Shown in pieces: positions 10,262 through 20,599 of a stretch of DNA of 64,000 nt. How positions within the stretch are numbered: the first letter of the stretch is position 1; each line of letters starts with the position of its first letter. The notes below the pieces were generated by a model. The model made no database searches. It was not told where the DNA came from and worked only from the letters and a program-made list of their open reading frames with translations. The position numbers and the translations under genes are program-made. Origin of the DNA: Dugong dugon. Lineage: Eukaryota > Chordata > Mammalia > Sirenia > Dugongidae. The stretch is taken from assembly GCA_030035585.1 (NCBI GenBank), contig CM057476.1, positions 16,724,501-16,788,500 on the forward strand, read 5' to 3'.

Positions 10262-10945
10262 GTGTCTCAGGCTGGGTTCTCTAGAGTAGCAAAACCAGTA
10301 AAGCATATAAATATGTATCTATAGAGAGAGATTTATATTAAGGAAACAGCTCACATGATTGCAGAGGCGGGAACACCCCAAGTCTGTGGATCAGGATAGA
10401 GGTTACTCTTGATACCCACAGCTGCAGGGGCTGGAGAACCCAACATTGGAAGGGTGGAGAGCAGGGCTCCTGCTCACAGGCTGTGAAGGCTGACAAATCC
10501 CAAGATTGGGAGGCAAGACCACAAGGCTTCTCCTGATTCATGTAGCTGCAGGGGCTAGTGAACCCAAGAACAGCAGGACGAAAAGCAGGACTCTTGCTCA
10601 CAGGCTGTGAAGATCAACAAATCCCAAAATCGGCAGAGAAGCTGCTAGCTCAAGTCCCAAGAACCAGAGGTCAGACAAACAAGAGGCAGCTGCAGGATCC
10701 AGAACAAGCAAAAAATCTTGGCAAGGTGAGCAGGAAGGAAGTAGGCGGTGGGGAGAGGAGAGATGAAGGCTAAGGGGGCAGTGAGCTGCCACAGGCCCCA
10801 CCCGCACTGGTACCGTTCAGCAGATTCCATCATGGGGGTGACCCCATATCAAAATTCAACAGGGAAGTGATCACAACATTATACAACTGCCAAAACACTG
10901 AGAATCATGGCCCAGCCAAGCTGACACACAATCTTAACCATCACA
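10262..10945 (+). repeat. Interspersed repeat of the 'gggttctctagag ... aaccatcaca' type
   Basis: The left end 'ctgggttctctagagtagca' and right end 'cttaaccatcaca' are those of a widespread old mammalian repeat. It is inserted in the repeat at 9505-11130. Two copies of an internal segment are in tandem (10421-10544 and 10545 to about 10640; period 124 bp). Family not assigned. Confidence 0.6.
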
Positions 10946-11136
10946 ACCAGGCAAGAGACTATTCTGAGTAATGGAGACGGCATATGATGGTTTCTGACCA
11001 GGATGGCAGCAACAGGAAGAAGTTTGGTGATATCTGGGCAGTAGAGTTGACATCACTTTCATGATCAACTTAATTGGATATGAAGAAGGTAAAGGGGACA
11101 CAAGTAATCTCTCCATTTTATAAGTGAAGCAAACTT

Positions 11137-11350
11137 GATTTTGGTGGTGCAGTGGTTAAGCACTGGCTGCTAACCAAAAGGTTGGTGGTTCAAACCCACC
11201 AGCCACTCCATGGGATAAAGATATGGCAGTCTGCTTCTGGAAAGATTACGGCCGTGGAAACCCTATGGAGCTTTCTACTCTGTCCTATAGGATTGCTATG
11301 AGTTGAACTCACTCGACAGCAATGGCTTTGGTTTTTTTGTTTGTTTGTTT
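11137..11350 (+). repeat. AfroSINE type A
   Basis: 'ttttggtggtgcagtggtta' head, 'gattacggccgtggaaaccc' middle, 'gacagcaatggctttggttt' end, then a (TTTG)n tail. Confidence 0.93.
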
Positions 11351-13061
11351 ACAGTGACTTCTGAACGGCATTCTCATTGGCCAAAGAAACCCTGTAGCTT
11401 GTGCCTCCTTGCAGCTCACACAGCGGTCTGGTGTGTGTGTGTGCCCTGTTGCCCAGCCCTCAGAAACACCATGTGAAATTTGCAGAGGAGCCAGAGAGAA
11501 TAAAATCACAACAGCTAATGTAACTTCTCTATTGCAAGTCAAGTTTTCTGCACCATTGAAACAGCCCCAGGAACATCTCTCCTATGATCACAATGACCTG
11601 ATTTAAGATCAAAAGGAACACATTACTGGGTCCTTTTCTTTGGGCTGAGTCATTCAGCAAGGAGAGAAATCCATATGAAACTTTTGATCCACAAGGTGAA
11701 AAACCTAACTCAGCAAAGCTCCCATTGTTGGCCATTACACTTAGCAAATGACCCGGGATGGTAAAAAGACACTTGGATGTGATTTAATAAGAATTTGGTT
11801 GCAATAAGCACTGAGAATATGTTTGCAATCAATCTGTTGTACACACAATATACTACCAGAACAATCTTTTGTGTATGCAGTTGACCTTTATCTCTCACAA
11901 TCTTGTCCTATACAGAAGAGTGAAATCCTCCACTGCAAATCATTAGCACGCAGGAAATGGCTTTAATTTACATGCTGACAAAGATAATAACTTAGTGAGG
12001 GAAATAATACAACACATCCTTTTGTCTGCAAGGCAATTCAAAATCTGTGTTGTGACTATAGTTGACTGAAGTTCAATTACTGTAATAAATGTATTCCAAA
12101 TTTCATCTCAATTTCATTTGCATTTTAATGAATGATTCTCACCTTCTTGTCAATCTGGCAGCCAGGCTAGATTTATTAAGTTATTGTATAAACAGGGCAT
12201 TCTAATACAGGAATTCAAATGCAAAATATTTGCTCCCACGTTTGAACTCGGCTACGTTATTAATTTGCCTATACTGAGTTGCCTGAAAATTCAAATATTT
12301 AAGGATGGCGTTTTCAGATCCCTTCATTCTATCATGTTTGCCCTCTCCTCCTCTGAAATCAGTATGTCTGGGTGGGTTGACAAAGCAAGGTGTGAGCCAG
12401 CCAGATGAACTGGGCTCTCCAAGCCTCCAGCCATGACAAACTGGGAATAAACTGATTAATTTGCTATTATTTGAAAACAGTAAAATTTGTTAAGTGAAAA
12501 TTTCCCATGTAGGCAATTCTCTTCTGCGAGAGCAGGACATCCCAGAAATCGGATTGCCAGGAGTGTTTGTTCATCTTAATGTCATTCTGCCATCCCCGTC
12601 GAAGCACTCCTGGCTTTATAGCCCCATATTTCTTGCAGGCAGAGACGAAAATGTGAGTGAAAACCAGTTAGCTATAGGACCATAATATCATTTAAAAAAA
12701 AATTTTTTTTTTTAAGTACATCTGGGCTGTTGGTTTTAACAAAGTGATCTATGGTAGTTAATCCCATGCCTCCCATTCTGGAAAGGCATAATGTGAGTTC
12801 CCTCCACCTCCCAACTCTCCAAAACTCTGCGATTTCTTGCAAGGTCCCTGGCAAAGAGGGCTGGGGCTGTCCATTTTAGGTGATGTTCATTCCTAGTTTC
12901 CTTTAGGACCCTTGGGTTGGAGGTTGATTCAGGTAATGGGAGACTATAAACAGAGTGCCCTCAAAGGGTGAGAATGTCCCTTACAGATATTTGTTAAGAA
13001 CTTCTGAGATGAACTGATTGCTAGCATGTGTTCAAGTTTTATTTCAACCTTATAGCAAGGG
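11351..13061. other. Repeat-poor, AT-rich stretch; candidate regulatory DNA
   Basis: The longest stretch here without a recognisable repeat. 11880-12330 has an octamer-like ATTTGCAT followed by TTTAATGAATGA, and several TTAATTT and CAAATATTT words, a texture like deeply conserved enhancers. No exon with a convincing frame was seen. A/T homopolymer runs lie at about 12693-12714. Function is inference. Confidence 0.35.
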
Positions 13062-13173
13062 ACCACCAAACCAGTTTAGGTGAAGTCAATTCTGGCTCAT
13101 GGTGACCCTATGTAAATCCAGAGTAGAACTGTGCTCCACAGGATTTTCAATGACTGATTTTTCAGAAGTGGAT
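13062..13173 (-). repeat. AfroSINE type B, left part (split by L1)
   Basis: 'accagtttaggtgaagtc' to 'ttcagaagtggatcgccag'. The remainder of the same SINE is at 16439-16545, after the L1. Confidence 0.88.
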
Positions 13174-14699
13174 CGCCAGAGGGCTGGACCCAAGATAGCA
13201 GCTTAATCACATACACTATGCCATCCCCCTACAGCAAAGAACCAAGAAACCAAGTGAAACAGATACAGATGATAATCTGGGAACCCAGGACAGCACACAG
13301 AAGGATGAAGAATTAGACTGAGCATCAAAGGGAAGGAGAAACTGAATGCAAACAGCAAATGAGGAGACTCACAGACTGCAGGTGTCCTACCAGCAAGCCG
13401 GCGCATTGTAGCCATCTTGAGACAAAGTGAGCAACATTTCGGGTGAGGAGCACAAGAAGGAAACTTTACAGAATCCCCAAAAGAAGACAGAGATACCGAG
13501 TGGACAAAACCGAAGCAAAGCAAGGTGAGCAGAACACGAGCTGGATCTACGGAACGAAAGCGTAAGAAGGCAGGAGAGAATCCTAGGGAACCAGGCGACC
13601 ACAGAGCAGGGAGAGAGCCATAAAGTAGAGACAGAACTACTCTCTTGCACTGTTGGACCTGCAACTGGAGGCTTGCACCCGCTCCCACCCATCCCCACAC
13701 AGCCACACGAGCCCAGAGATCTCCGGTATGTACTTCCACACTGTCAGACCTGCAACTGGAAGCTCATGCACACGCCGAACACCACTGAGCAACCCCACCT
13801 GCCAGCAACCAGTGGTACGATTTACTGTGCCTTTTCTCCCCTCAATGACTAGAAACCTGGGCACCCTCACTCCAACCACCCAGCAATCAGTGGTGCACAC
13901 ATACAGCACCCAACCCAGCAACCAGCGAAAACACGCCCTGCACCCATGCCCTGGTTACCAGCCAGCCAAACACATCACCTCACCAGCAATGCCAGACACA
14001 TCCTGACAGGTGCCATCTGCACCTCAGCCAAATCATGAGCAGGAGATCCTAGTGTCTTCAACCAACATCCACCCAGCTCAACATCACACATCTCACACTC
14101 AAAGAGTTCCTACAGGCCGCCTGCACTTCCAATGAACTTCCTTGATACCCCATCACCTACTGAGACTCCAATTCATGCATGCACAGTGGGCCTACCCCAT
14201 ACTCTTGGGAACCACTCCCTCACAGTAGATTCAGAGATGTCTTTCCCTGACCTCCAGCGAATGCACTAACTGCTAGCACCAATAGAGGAATACCCCACAG
14301 TCACACAAGGGCAGGGGAGGGACCGTGACCACTCAACACCTGTCACCCAATATCAGGGAAAAACTTGCTCTCCCACCTCCACTCAATCCAGTAAGAGAAG
14401 ACATACCAACCTAACCTTAGAGGACTTGGATGTGGGTGTGAACTATCGTACCCACTAGTGAGAGGAAATCATGCCCAGCCAACAGACACCACCAAAGTCA
14501 CACATAGACCAGAACCTCAAAACAACAACTAAAATAATAAAAAGGAAGAAAGACATTCTAAAGAGAAAGAGAAGAAACAAAACTTGGAATACATAAAAAC
14601 AAACTAAAAAAATCAGCACAAAACAAACAAACATACAACCAATAAAGAAATATACAGATAAATTAATTAATATCTTAATGCCTCAGAAACATCAGAAGA

Positions 14700-15916
14700 A
14701 TCAGGATGAGATGGCTCAAACAAGTGAGCAAAATCAAGGGACAGAAAACTCTCCTGATGACCAGTGAAATAAAAATCCCTTAAAAAAAAAGAAGAAAACC
14801 TTCCTGAGGAAGAAATGGTAATAAATCTACCTAATAAGGAATTCAAAAGACTGATAGATAGGATCCTCCAAGAGATCAAGGAGAACACAGAAAAAAACCC
14901 TAGAAGAATTCAGGAAAATAATACAAGAACCAAATGACATAATAAATAGACAATTAGAAACCATACAAAAAACAACTAGAAATCCAGAAGATTAACAAAA
15001 AAAATCAGAAATACATAACTCAATGGAAGGACAAAGAAGTAGAACTGCATCAACGGGAAGAAAAAATCAGCAAAACAGAGGACAAATCCCTTGATACTAA
15101 TTTGTTTGAGGAACAATCAGAAAAATGAAGAAAGCCTAAAGTTATGTGGGATGCTATCAAGACAAATAACTTACATATAATTGGAATTCTAGAAGAGGAG
15201 GAGTTAAAAAAAATTAGAATTTTTGAAGATTTACTGGCAGAAGACTTCCCTAACATGAAAGACAAGAGGTTTCCGTCCAAGAAGCTCAACAAACCCCATA
15301 CAGGATTTTTGTTGTTGCTATTGTTAGGTGCTATCGAGTCACTTCTGACTCATAGCGACCTTATAGGACAGAGTAGAACTGCCCCATGTTGTTTCCAAGG
15401 AGTGGCTGGTGGATCTGAAATGCTGACCTTTTTCTGGTTAGTAGCTGAGCTCTTAACCACTATGCCACCAGGGCTCCCCATACAGGACAGACCCTAAAAG
15501 AAAGTCACCAAGACATATCATAAGGGAACTTTCCAAAACCAAAGACAAAGAAAGAATTCTGAGAACAGCTCATGAAAAATGAAATATTACCTACAAAGGG
15601 GCACCTGTAAGATTAAGCACTGATTTCTCAACAGAAACCATTCAGGCCAAGAAGACACTGGGATGTCATATATAAAATCATGAAAGAAAAGAATTGTCAG
15701 CCAAGAAACACGTATCCGGCAAAATTCTCTTTCAAATATGATGGCAAAAGTAGGACACTCCCAGCTAAACAGAAATTAAGGAAATTTGTAAAAACCAGAC
15801 CAATCTTACAAGAAAGGAAGTCCTTTAGACAGAGAACCAATAACATCAGACAACAACCTGAGATTAAGACATACAACAGCATCACCCAGATACCAACCCA
15901 GATGAAGGATTGTTAA
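14700..15916 (+). pseudogene. L1 ORF1 remnant
   Basis: Pieces of the L1 ORF1 RNA-binding chaperone survive in several frames: MWDAIKTNNLHIIGI, then EDLLAEDFPNM, then NCQPRNTYPAKFSFKYDG and KQKLRKFVKTRP. The order matches the RRM and C-terminal domain of the better copy at 25852-26925. Stops and frame changes throughout, plus the SINE at 15306-15475, make it non-functional. Confidence 0.85.
15306..15475 (-). repeat. AfroSINE type A inside L1
   Basis: Reverse-oriented copy with a perfect 12-bp target duplication CCCCATACAGGA (15294-15305 and 15476-15487). It lies in L1 ORF1 sequence, so it is younger than the L1. Confidence 0.96.
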
Positions 15917-16438
15917 AAGTAAATTAAAGCTGCAAAACTGCAAACAGGGAAGCAGAGAAATCAATCTGTAAATGACAATAACTTCAAAACAAAAAGCAGG
16001 AATAAATGGTGTAGTTACAGAGCTTCCATATGAAGAGGACATCAAGGCAATATGAAAATATAACAGTCTGTTTTAAACTTCAGAAGATAAAAGTAAATTT
16101 CAGAGTAACCACAAAGAAAATTAATAAATCTACTCACCAAAATAAAGAAGAAAATTAAAAAGACTCAGCAAACATAAAATCAACAACAACAAAGGAAACA
16201 AAAAGAAAATCCATAAACAAAATGAACTCAGCACAGAAAATTAAGCAGAACAAAGAAACTGTTAACACCACACACAAAAAAGCATAACAAACAAAATAAC
16301 AGCAGTAAATTCACACCTATCAATAATGGCACTGAATGTAACTGGGTTAAATGAACCAGTCAAGAGACAGACAGTGACAGAATGGATAAAAAAAAAATGA
16401 CCCATCGATATGTTTCCTACAAGACACACCTTAGATGT

Positions 16439-16545
16439 GAAGTAGTTCACCAGGCCTTTTTTCTGAGTTGCCTCTGGGTAGGCTCAATCTGCCAAACTTT
16501 CCATTAGCAGTCAAGCACATTAACCGTTTGCACCAGGCTTCTAAC
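16439..16545 (-). repeat. AfroSINE type B, right part
   Basis: 'ctctgggtaggctcaatctg' and 'cacattaaccgtttgcacca' complete the SINE started at 13062. Confidence 0.88.
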
Positions 16546-16611
16546 GAAGACAGTTGGGAGATTTCCTTCTAGAAAGAGTTTCTTTCTTTCTTTTTTTTTT
16601 TTTTAGTGGAA

Positions 16612-16778
16612 AGACCAGTATGTCTCAAATTTCAACGTGTATATGAATTACCTAGGAATCTTGTTAAAATGCAGATTCTGATTCAGGAGGTCTGGGTGGG
16701 ACCCAAGATTCTGCATTTCTAATAGCTCCCAGGTGATGCTAATGCTACTGTACAGAAACCACACTGAGTACCAAGGAG
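16612..16778 (+). mobile_element. MER5A-like hAT-Charlie MITE
   Basis: 'aaaatgcagattctgattca', 'aggtctgggtgggaccca', 'ttctgcatttctaatagctc' and 'ccaggtgatgctaatgctac' follow the MER5A consensus order. Non-autonomous and old. Confidence 0.8.
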
Positions 16779-16950
16779 CTGGGCAGCATCTCTCAAGGGA
16801 GGAACAGCTAGTTGAAGGTCAATAGTGTTGTTACAAGTCTGATGGGCCAGCTGTGTGGGTAAATCTAACACCCCAGAAAGGAATCTTAATCTCATCAGAG
16901 AATATCACAACACTGCTCAAATATTTTATGGGAATGCTACATATTTCTCA
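16779..16950. other. Unassigned sequence
   Basis: No repeat or exon recognised between the hAT fossil and the next SINE. Confidence 0.35.
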
Positions 16951-16958
16951 CAACCAAA

Positions 16959-17064
16959 AAAAAAAAAAAAAAAACCCTACTGCAGAAGAGTAGATTCCGA
17001 CTCACAGTAACCCCATGTGTTTTACAGAGCAGAACTCCTCCATAGGTTTTTCTTGGCTGTAATC
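16959..17064 (-). repeat. AfroSINE, left part (split by L1)
   Basis: After a run of about 18 A, 'gtagattccgactcacagta' to 'ttcttggctgtaatc'. The right part is 18481-18545 ('tttatagaagcagactgcca'). Confidence 0.88.
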
Positions 17065-18465
17065 CTTTTTTTTTTTTTTTTTTCAGAGAAACATTATTGT
17101 ATTTTAGATGAAGGTTACAGAACAAATAGCTTCTCATTAAACAGTTAGTACACATATTGTTTTATGACAATGATTAACAACCCCATGACATGTCAACACT
17201 GTCCCTTCTCAACCTTGGGTTCCCTATTACCAGCTTTCTTGTCCCCTCCTGCCTTCTAGTCCTTGTCTCTTGACTGCTGTGCCCCATTAGTCTCGTTTCA
17301 TTTTATGGGGCTGTCTAATCTTTGGCTGAAGGGTAAACCTCAGGAGTGACTTCATTACCAAGCTAAAAGGGTGTCCGGGGGCCATACTCCCGGGGTTTCT
17401 CCAGTCTCTGTCAGGCCAGTAAGTCTGCTGTTTTTTTGAGAGTTAAAATTTTGTTCTACATTTTTCTTCAGCTCTGTTGTAATCCGTGTCAGAGCAGTCA
17501 GTGGCGGTAGCCAGGCACCATCTAGTTGTACTGGACTCAGTCTACTGGAAGCCGTGGTAGTTGTCCTCCATTAGTCCTCTGAAATAATCTTTTCCCTCTA
17601 TCTTGTTTCTTCATTCTCCCTTGTTCCCGAAGGGGTGAGACCACTGGCATATCTTAGATGGCTGCTCACAGGCTTTTAAGACCCCAGAGGCTGCTTACCA
17701 ATGTAGAATGTAGAACATTTTCTTTATAAACTGTTATGCCAACTGAGCTGGATGTTTCCCGAGATCATGGTCCCCACAGCCCTCCGCCTAGCAATTCAGT
17801 CCCTCAGGAGTTTGGATGTGTCTGTGGAGCTTCCATGACCTTTCCTTGTACAAGTTGTGCTGGCTTCCCCAGTATTGTGTGCTGTCTTACCCTTCACCAA
17901 AGTTACCACTTATTTATTCTCTATTTAGTATTCCCTCCTCCCATCCCTCCCATCCCTGTAACCAACAAAGGTTGTTTGTTTTTGTGTGTAAACTTTTTCA
18001 TGAGTTTCTACAATAGAGGTCTCATACAATATTTTTCCTTTTGTGATTGACTTACTGCACTCAGCATAATGTCCTCCAGTTTCATCCACGTTATGAGATG
18101 CTTCACAGATTCGTCATTGTTCTTTATCACTGCATAATACTCCATTGTGTGGATGTACCATAGTTTATCCATTCATCTGTTGATGGGCATCTAGGTTGTT
18201 TCCATCTTTTTGCTATTGTGAACAATGCTGCAGTGAACATGGGTATGCATATGTCTATTCATGTGACAGCTCTTATTTCTCTATAATACACTTCTAGGAG
18301 TGGGATTGCTGGATTGTATGGTACTTCTATTTCTAGCTTTCTAAGGAAGTACCACATCATTTTCCAAAATGGTTGTATCATTTTGCATTCCCACCAGCAA
18401 TGCATAAGAGTTCTGATCTCCCCACAGCCTCTCCAACATTCGTTATTTCCAGTTTTCTGGATTTG
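17065..18465 (-). mobile_element. 5'-truncated L1, 3' end (end of ORF2 and 3'UTR)
   Basis: Starts with a poly-T (the L1 poly-A read backwards), then about 0.9 kb of 3'UTR homologous in reverse to 31000-32060, then the end of ORF2. Flanked by a 15-bp duplication with one mismatch: TTCTTGGCTGTAATC (17050-17064) and TTCTTGGCTGTTATC (18466-18480). Inserted in a SINE. Confidence 0.94.
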
Positions 18466-18480
18466 TTCTTGGCTGTTATC

Positions 18481-18545
18481 TTTATAGAAGCAGACTGCCA
18501 GGCCTTTCTTCGGTGGCTTCTGGGTGAGTCTGAAACTTGATTCAA
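18481..18545 (-). repeat. AfroSINE, right part
   Basis: 'agactgccaggcctttcttc' and 'gcttctgggtgagtctgaa' continue the SINE begun at 16959. Confidence 0.8.
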
Positions 18546-18602
18546 CCAGTATGTGTTTTTCTTCCTTTGTGGTTCATAAAATAATGGTGTATCTTACAAT
18601 GG

Positions 18603-18722
18603 ATGATCTATTAGTCAGCTATTTTCACCACGATGCTATGAAACAAGCTACCCCAAAACTCAGTGACTTTCAATTAATAGTTCTTGCTCATGTGTCTATA
18701 AATTGACTAGGATTTGGCTGAT
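18603..18722 (+). repeat. Old interspersed repeat fragment
   Basis: 'taccccaaaactcagtgac' is the phrase of an old mammalian repeat also seen near 40440 ('actccaaaacttacttagac'). Family not assigned. Confidence 0.5.
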
Positions 18723-19195
18723 CTAGGTTGAGACTCAGTGATGGAATTCTTACCTTCCATGCAGAAGACGCAAGTTCAATTCCTAGCCAATGTACCTCAG
18801 GTACTTCCAAAACCCGTCTGTCAGTGAAGGCTTGCATGTTTCTATCATGCTGAACAGGTTTCAGCAGAGTTTCCAGACTAAGACAGAAGAGGTAGAAAGA
18901 CCTGGCAATCTATTTCCAAAAATCAGCCAATTAAAACCCTATGGATCACAACAGAATATTGTCTGATATAGTGCTGGACCCTCACGTGTCTGTCATTATG
19001 TGGGGGCTTGTGTGTTGCTGTGATGCTGGGAGCTATGCCACCTATATTCAAATACAAGCACGGTCACCCATAGTGGATAGGTTTCAGGCGAGCTTCCAGA
19101 CTAAGACAGACTAGGAAAAAGGACCTGGCAGTCTACTTCCGAAGGGAATTAGCCAGTGAAAACCTATGAATAGCAGCAGAACATAGTCTGATATA

Positions 19196-19952
19196 GTGCC
19201 AGAAGATAAGCCCCTCAGGTTAGAAGGCATTCAAAAGACGACTGGAAAAGAGCTGCCTCCTCAAAGTGGAGTTGACCTTAGTGATGTGAATGGAGTCAAG
19301 CTTTTGGGACCTTCACTTGCTGATGTGGCCCAACTCAGAATGAGAAGAAACAGCCACAAACATCCATTAATAATCGGAACATATAATGTATGAAGTATGA
19401 ACCTAGGAAAATGGGAAACTATCAAAAATGAAATGGAACGCATAAACATCAATATCTTATGCATCAGTCAGCTAAAATAGACTTGTGTGGGCCATTTTGA
19501 ATAGGTCAATTATATGGTCTACTATACCGGGAATGACACCTTAAAGAGGAATGGCTTTGCATTCATCATCAGAAAGAACACTTCAAGATCTATCCTGAAG
19601 TACAGCGCTGTCAGTGGTAGGATAATATCCATACGCCTACAAGGAAGACCAGTTAATATGACTATTACTCAGATTTATGCACCAACCACTAAGGCCAAAG
19701 AGGAATAAACTGAAGATTTTTTACCAACTTCTGTAGTCTGAAATTGTTTGAACATGTAATCAGGATGCATTGATAATTACTGGTGATTGGAATGTGACAG
19801 CTGGAAACAAAGAAGAAGGATCAGTAGTTGGAAAATACAGCCTTGGGGATAGAAATGATACTGGAGACCACATGACAGAATTTTTCAAAACCAGCGACTT
19901 CTTCATTGCATATGTCTTTTTTCAACAACATAAACGGCCACTATACAGGTAG
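19196..19952 (+). pseudogene. RTE endonuclease domain remnant
   Basis: The apurinic-type endonuclease of the RTE is recognisable from IIGTYNV at about 19376 through RRNGFAFII, RIISIRLQGRP and ITQIYAPTT, and ends near the GDWNV motif (IITGDWNVTAGN, 19770-19810). GDWN is the catalytic Asp-x-Asn signature of this fold. Just after IIGTYNV the next codon is TGA where the family usually has Arg, consistent with CpG decay of CGA. Other stops lie between 19390 and 19770. Not functional. Confidence 0.85.
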
Positions 19953-20151
19953 ACCTCGCCTGATGGAATACACAAGAATCAAATAGACTACATCCGTGGA
20001 AAGGGAAGATGGAAAATGTCAATATCATCAGTCAGAACAAGGCCAGAGGCCAACTGCAGAACAGACTATCAATTGCTCATATGCAAGTTCAAGATGAAGC
20101 TGAAGAAAATTAGAACAAGTCCACGAGAGCCAAAGTTGGGCCTTGAGTATA

Positions 20152-20316
20152 ACCAAAACCCAAACCCATTGCCATCAAGTCAATACCAACTCATAGGTAC
20201 CCCCCAGGACAGAGCAGAACTGCCCTGCAGGATTTCTAAGGAGTGGCTGGTGGATTTGAACTTCCGACCTTTTGGTTAGCAGCCGAGCTCTTAACCACTG
20301 TGCCACCAGAGCTCCG
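20152..20316 (-). repeat. AfroSINE type A inside RTE
   Basis: Reverse copy, 'caaacccattgccatcaagt' to 'ctgtgccaccagagctcc', flanked by TGAGTATA (20144-20151 and 20321-20328). Confidence 0.93.
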
Positions 20317-20599
20317 ACTCTGAGTATATCCCACCTAAATTTCGAGACCATCTCAGGAATAGATTTGATGCGTTGAACACTAATGACTGAAGATTAGATG
20401 AGTTGTAAAATGACATCATATATGAAGCAAGAGGTCATTAAAAAGACAGGAAAGAAAAAGAACAAAATGGATGTCAGAAGGGACTCTACAAATTGCTCTT
20501 GAACATCAAGTAACTAAAGAAAAAGAAAGAAATGATTAAGTAACAGAACTGAACAGACGATTTCAAAGGGTGGCTAGAGAAGACAAAGTGAAGTATTAT

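Larger units (their letters stand above)
9505..11130 (+). repeat. Old interspersed repeat, interrupted twice
   Basis: Segments 9505-9897, 10105-10261 and 10946-11130 read as one old repeat related to 3968-4830 (shared 'tggactttatcctgag', 'caatgggaagccactgaaag', 'gagatttgcattttagaaaa'). A type B SINE and a second repeat interrupt it. Confidence 0.65.
13174..16438 (+). mobile_element. L1, 5' part only (5'UTR, ORF1, first codons of ORF2)
   Basis: Contains a long 5'UTR (about 13174-14650), a decayed ORF1 (about 14650-15916), the inter-ORF region, and the start of the ORF2 endonuclease (about 16300-16438, with SIMALNVTGLN-like residues). It then stops with no poly-A and no 3'UTR. It sits inside a type B SINE whose two halves overlap by about 15 bp around the L1 (GAAGTGGATCGCCAG on the left, GAAGTAGTTCACCAG on the right). 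A type A SINE has inserted in it. Sense to the host gene. Confidence 0.88.

Noticed and set aside
13203-13739. 178-codon minus-strand frame
   Set aside because: Antisense to the L1 5'UTR; no likeness to known L1 antisense products that I can support.
17736-18050. 104-codon frame
   Set aside because: Antisense of an L1 3'UTR; the same product appears from 31103-31336 on the other strand.
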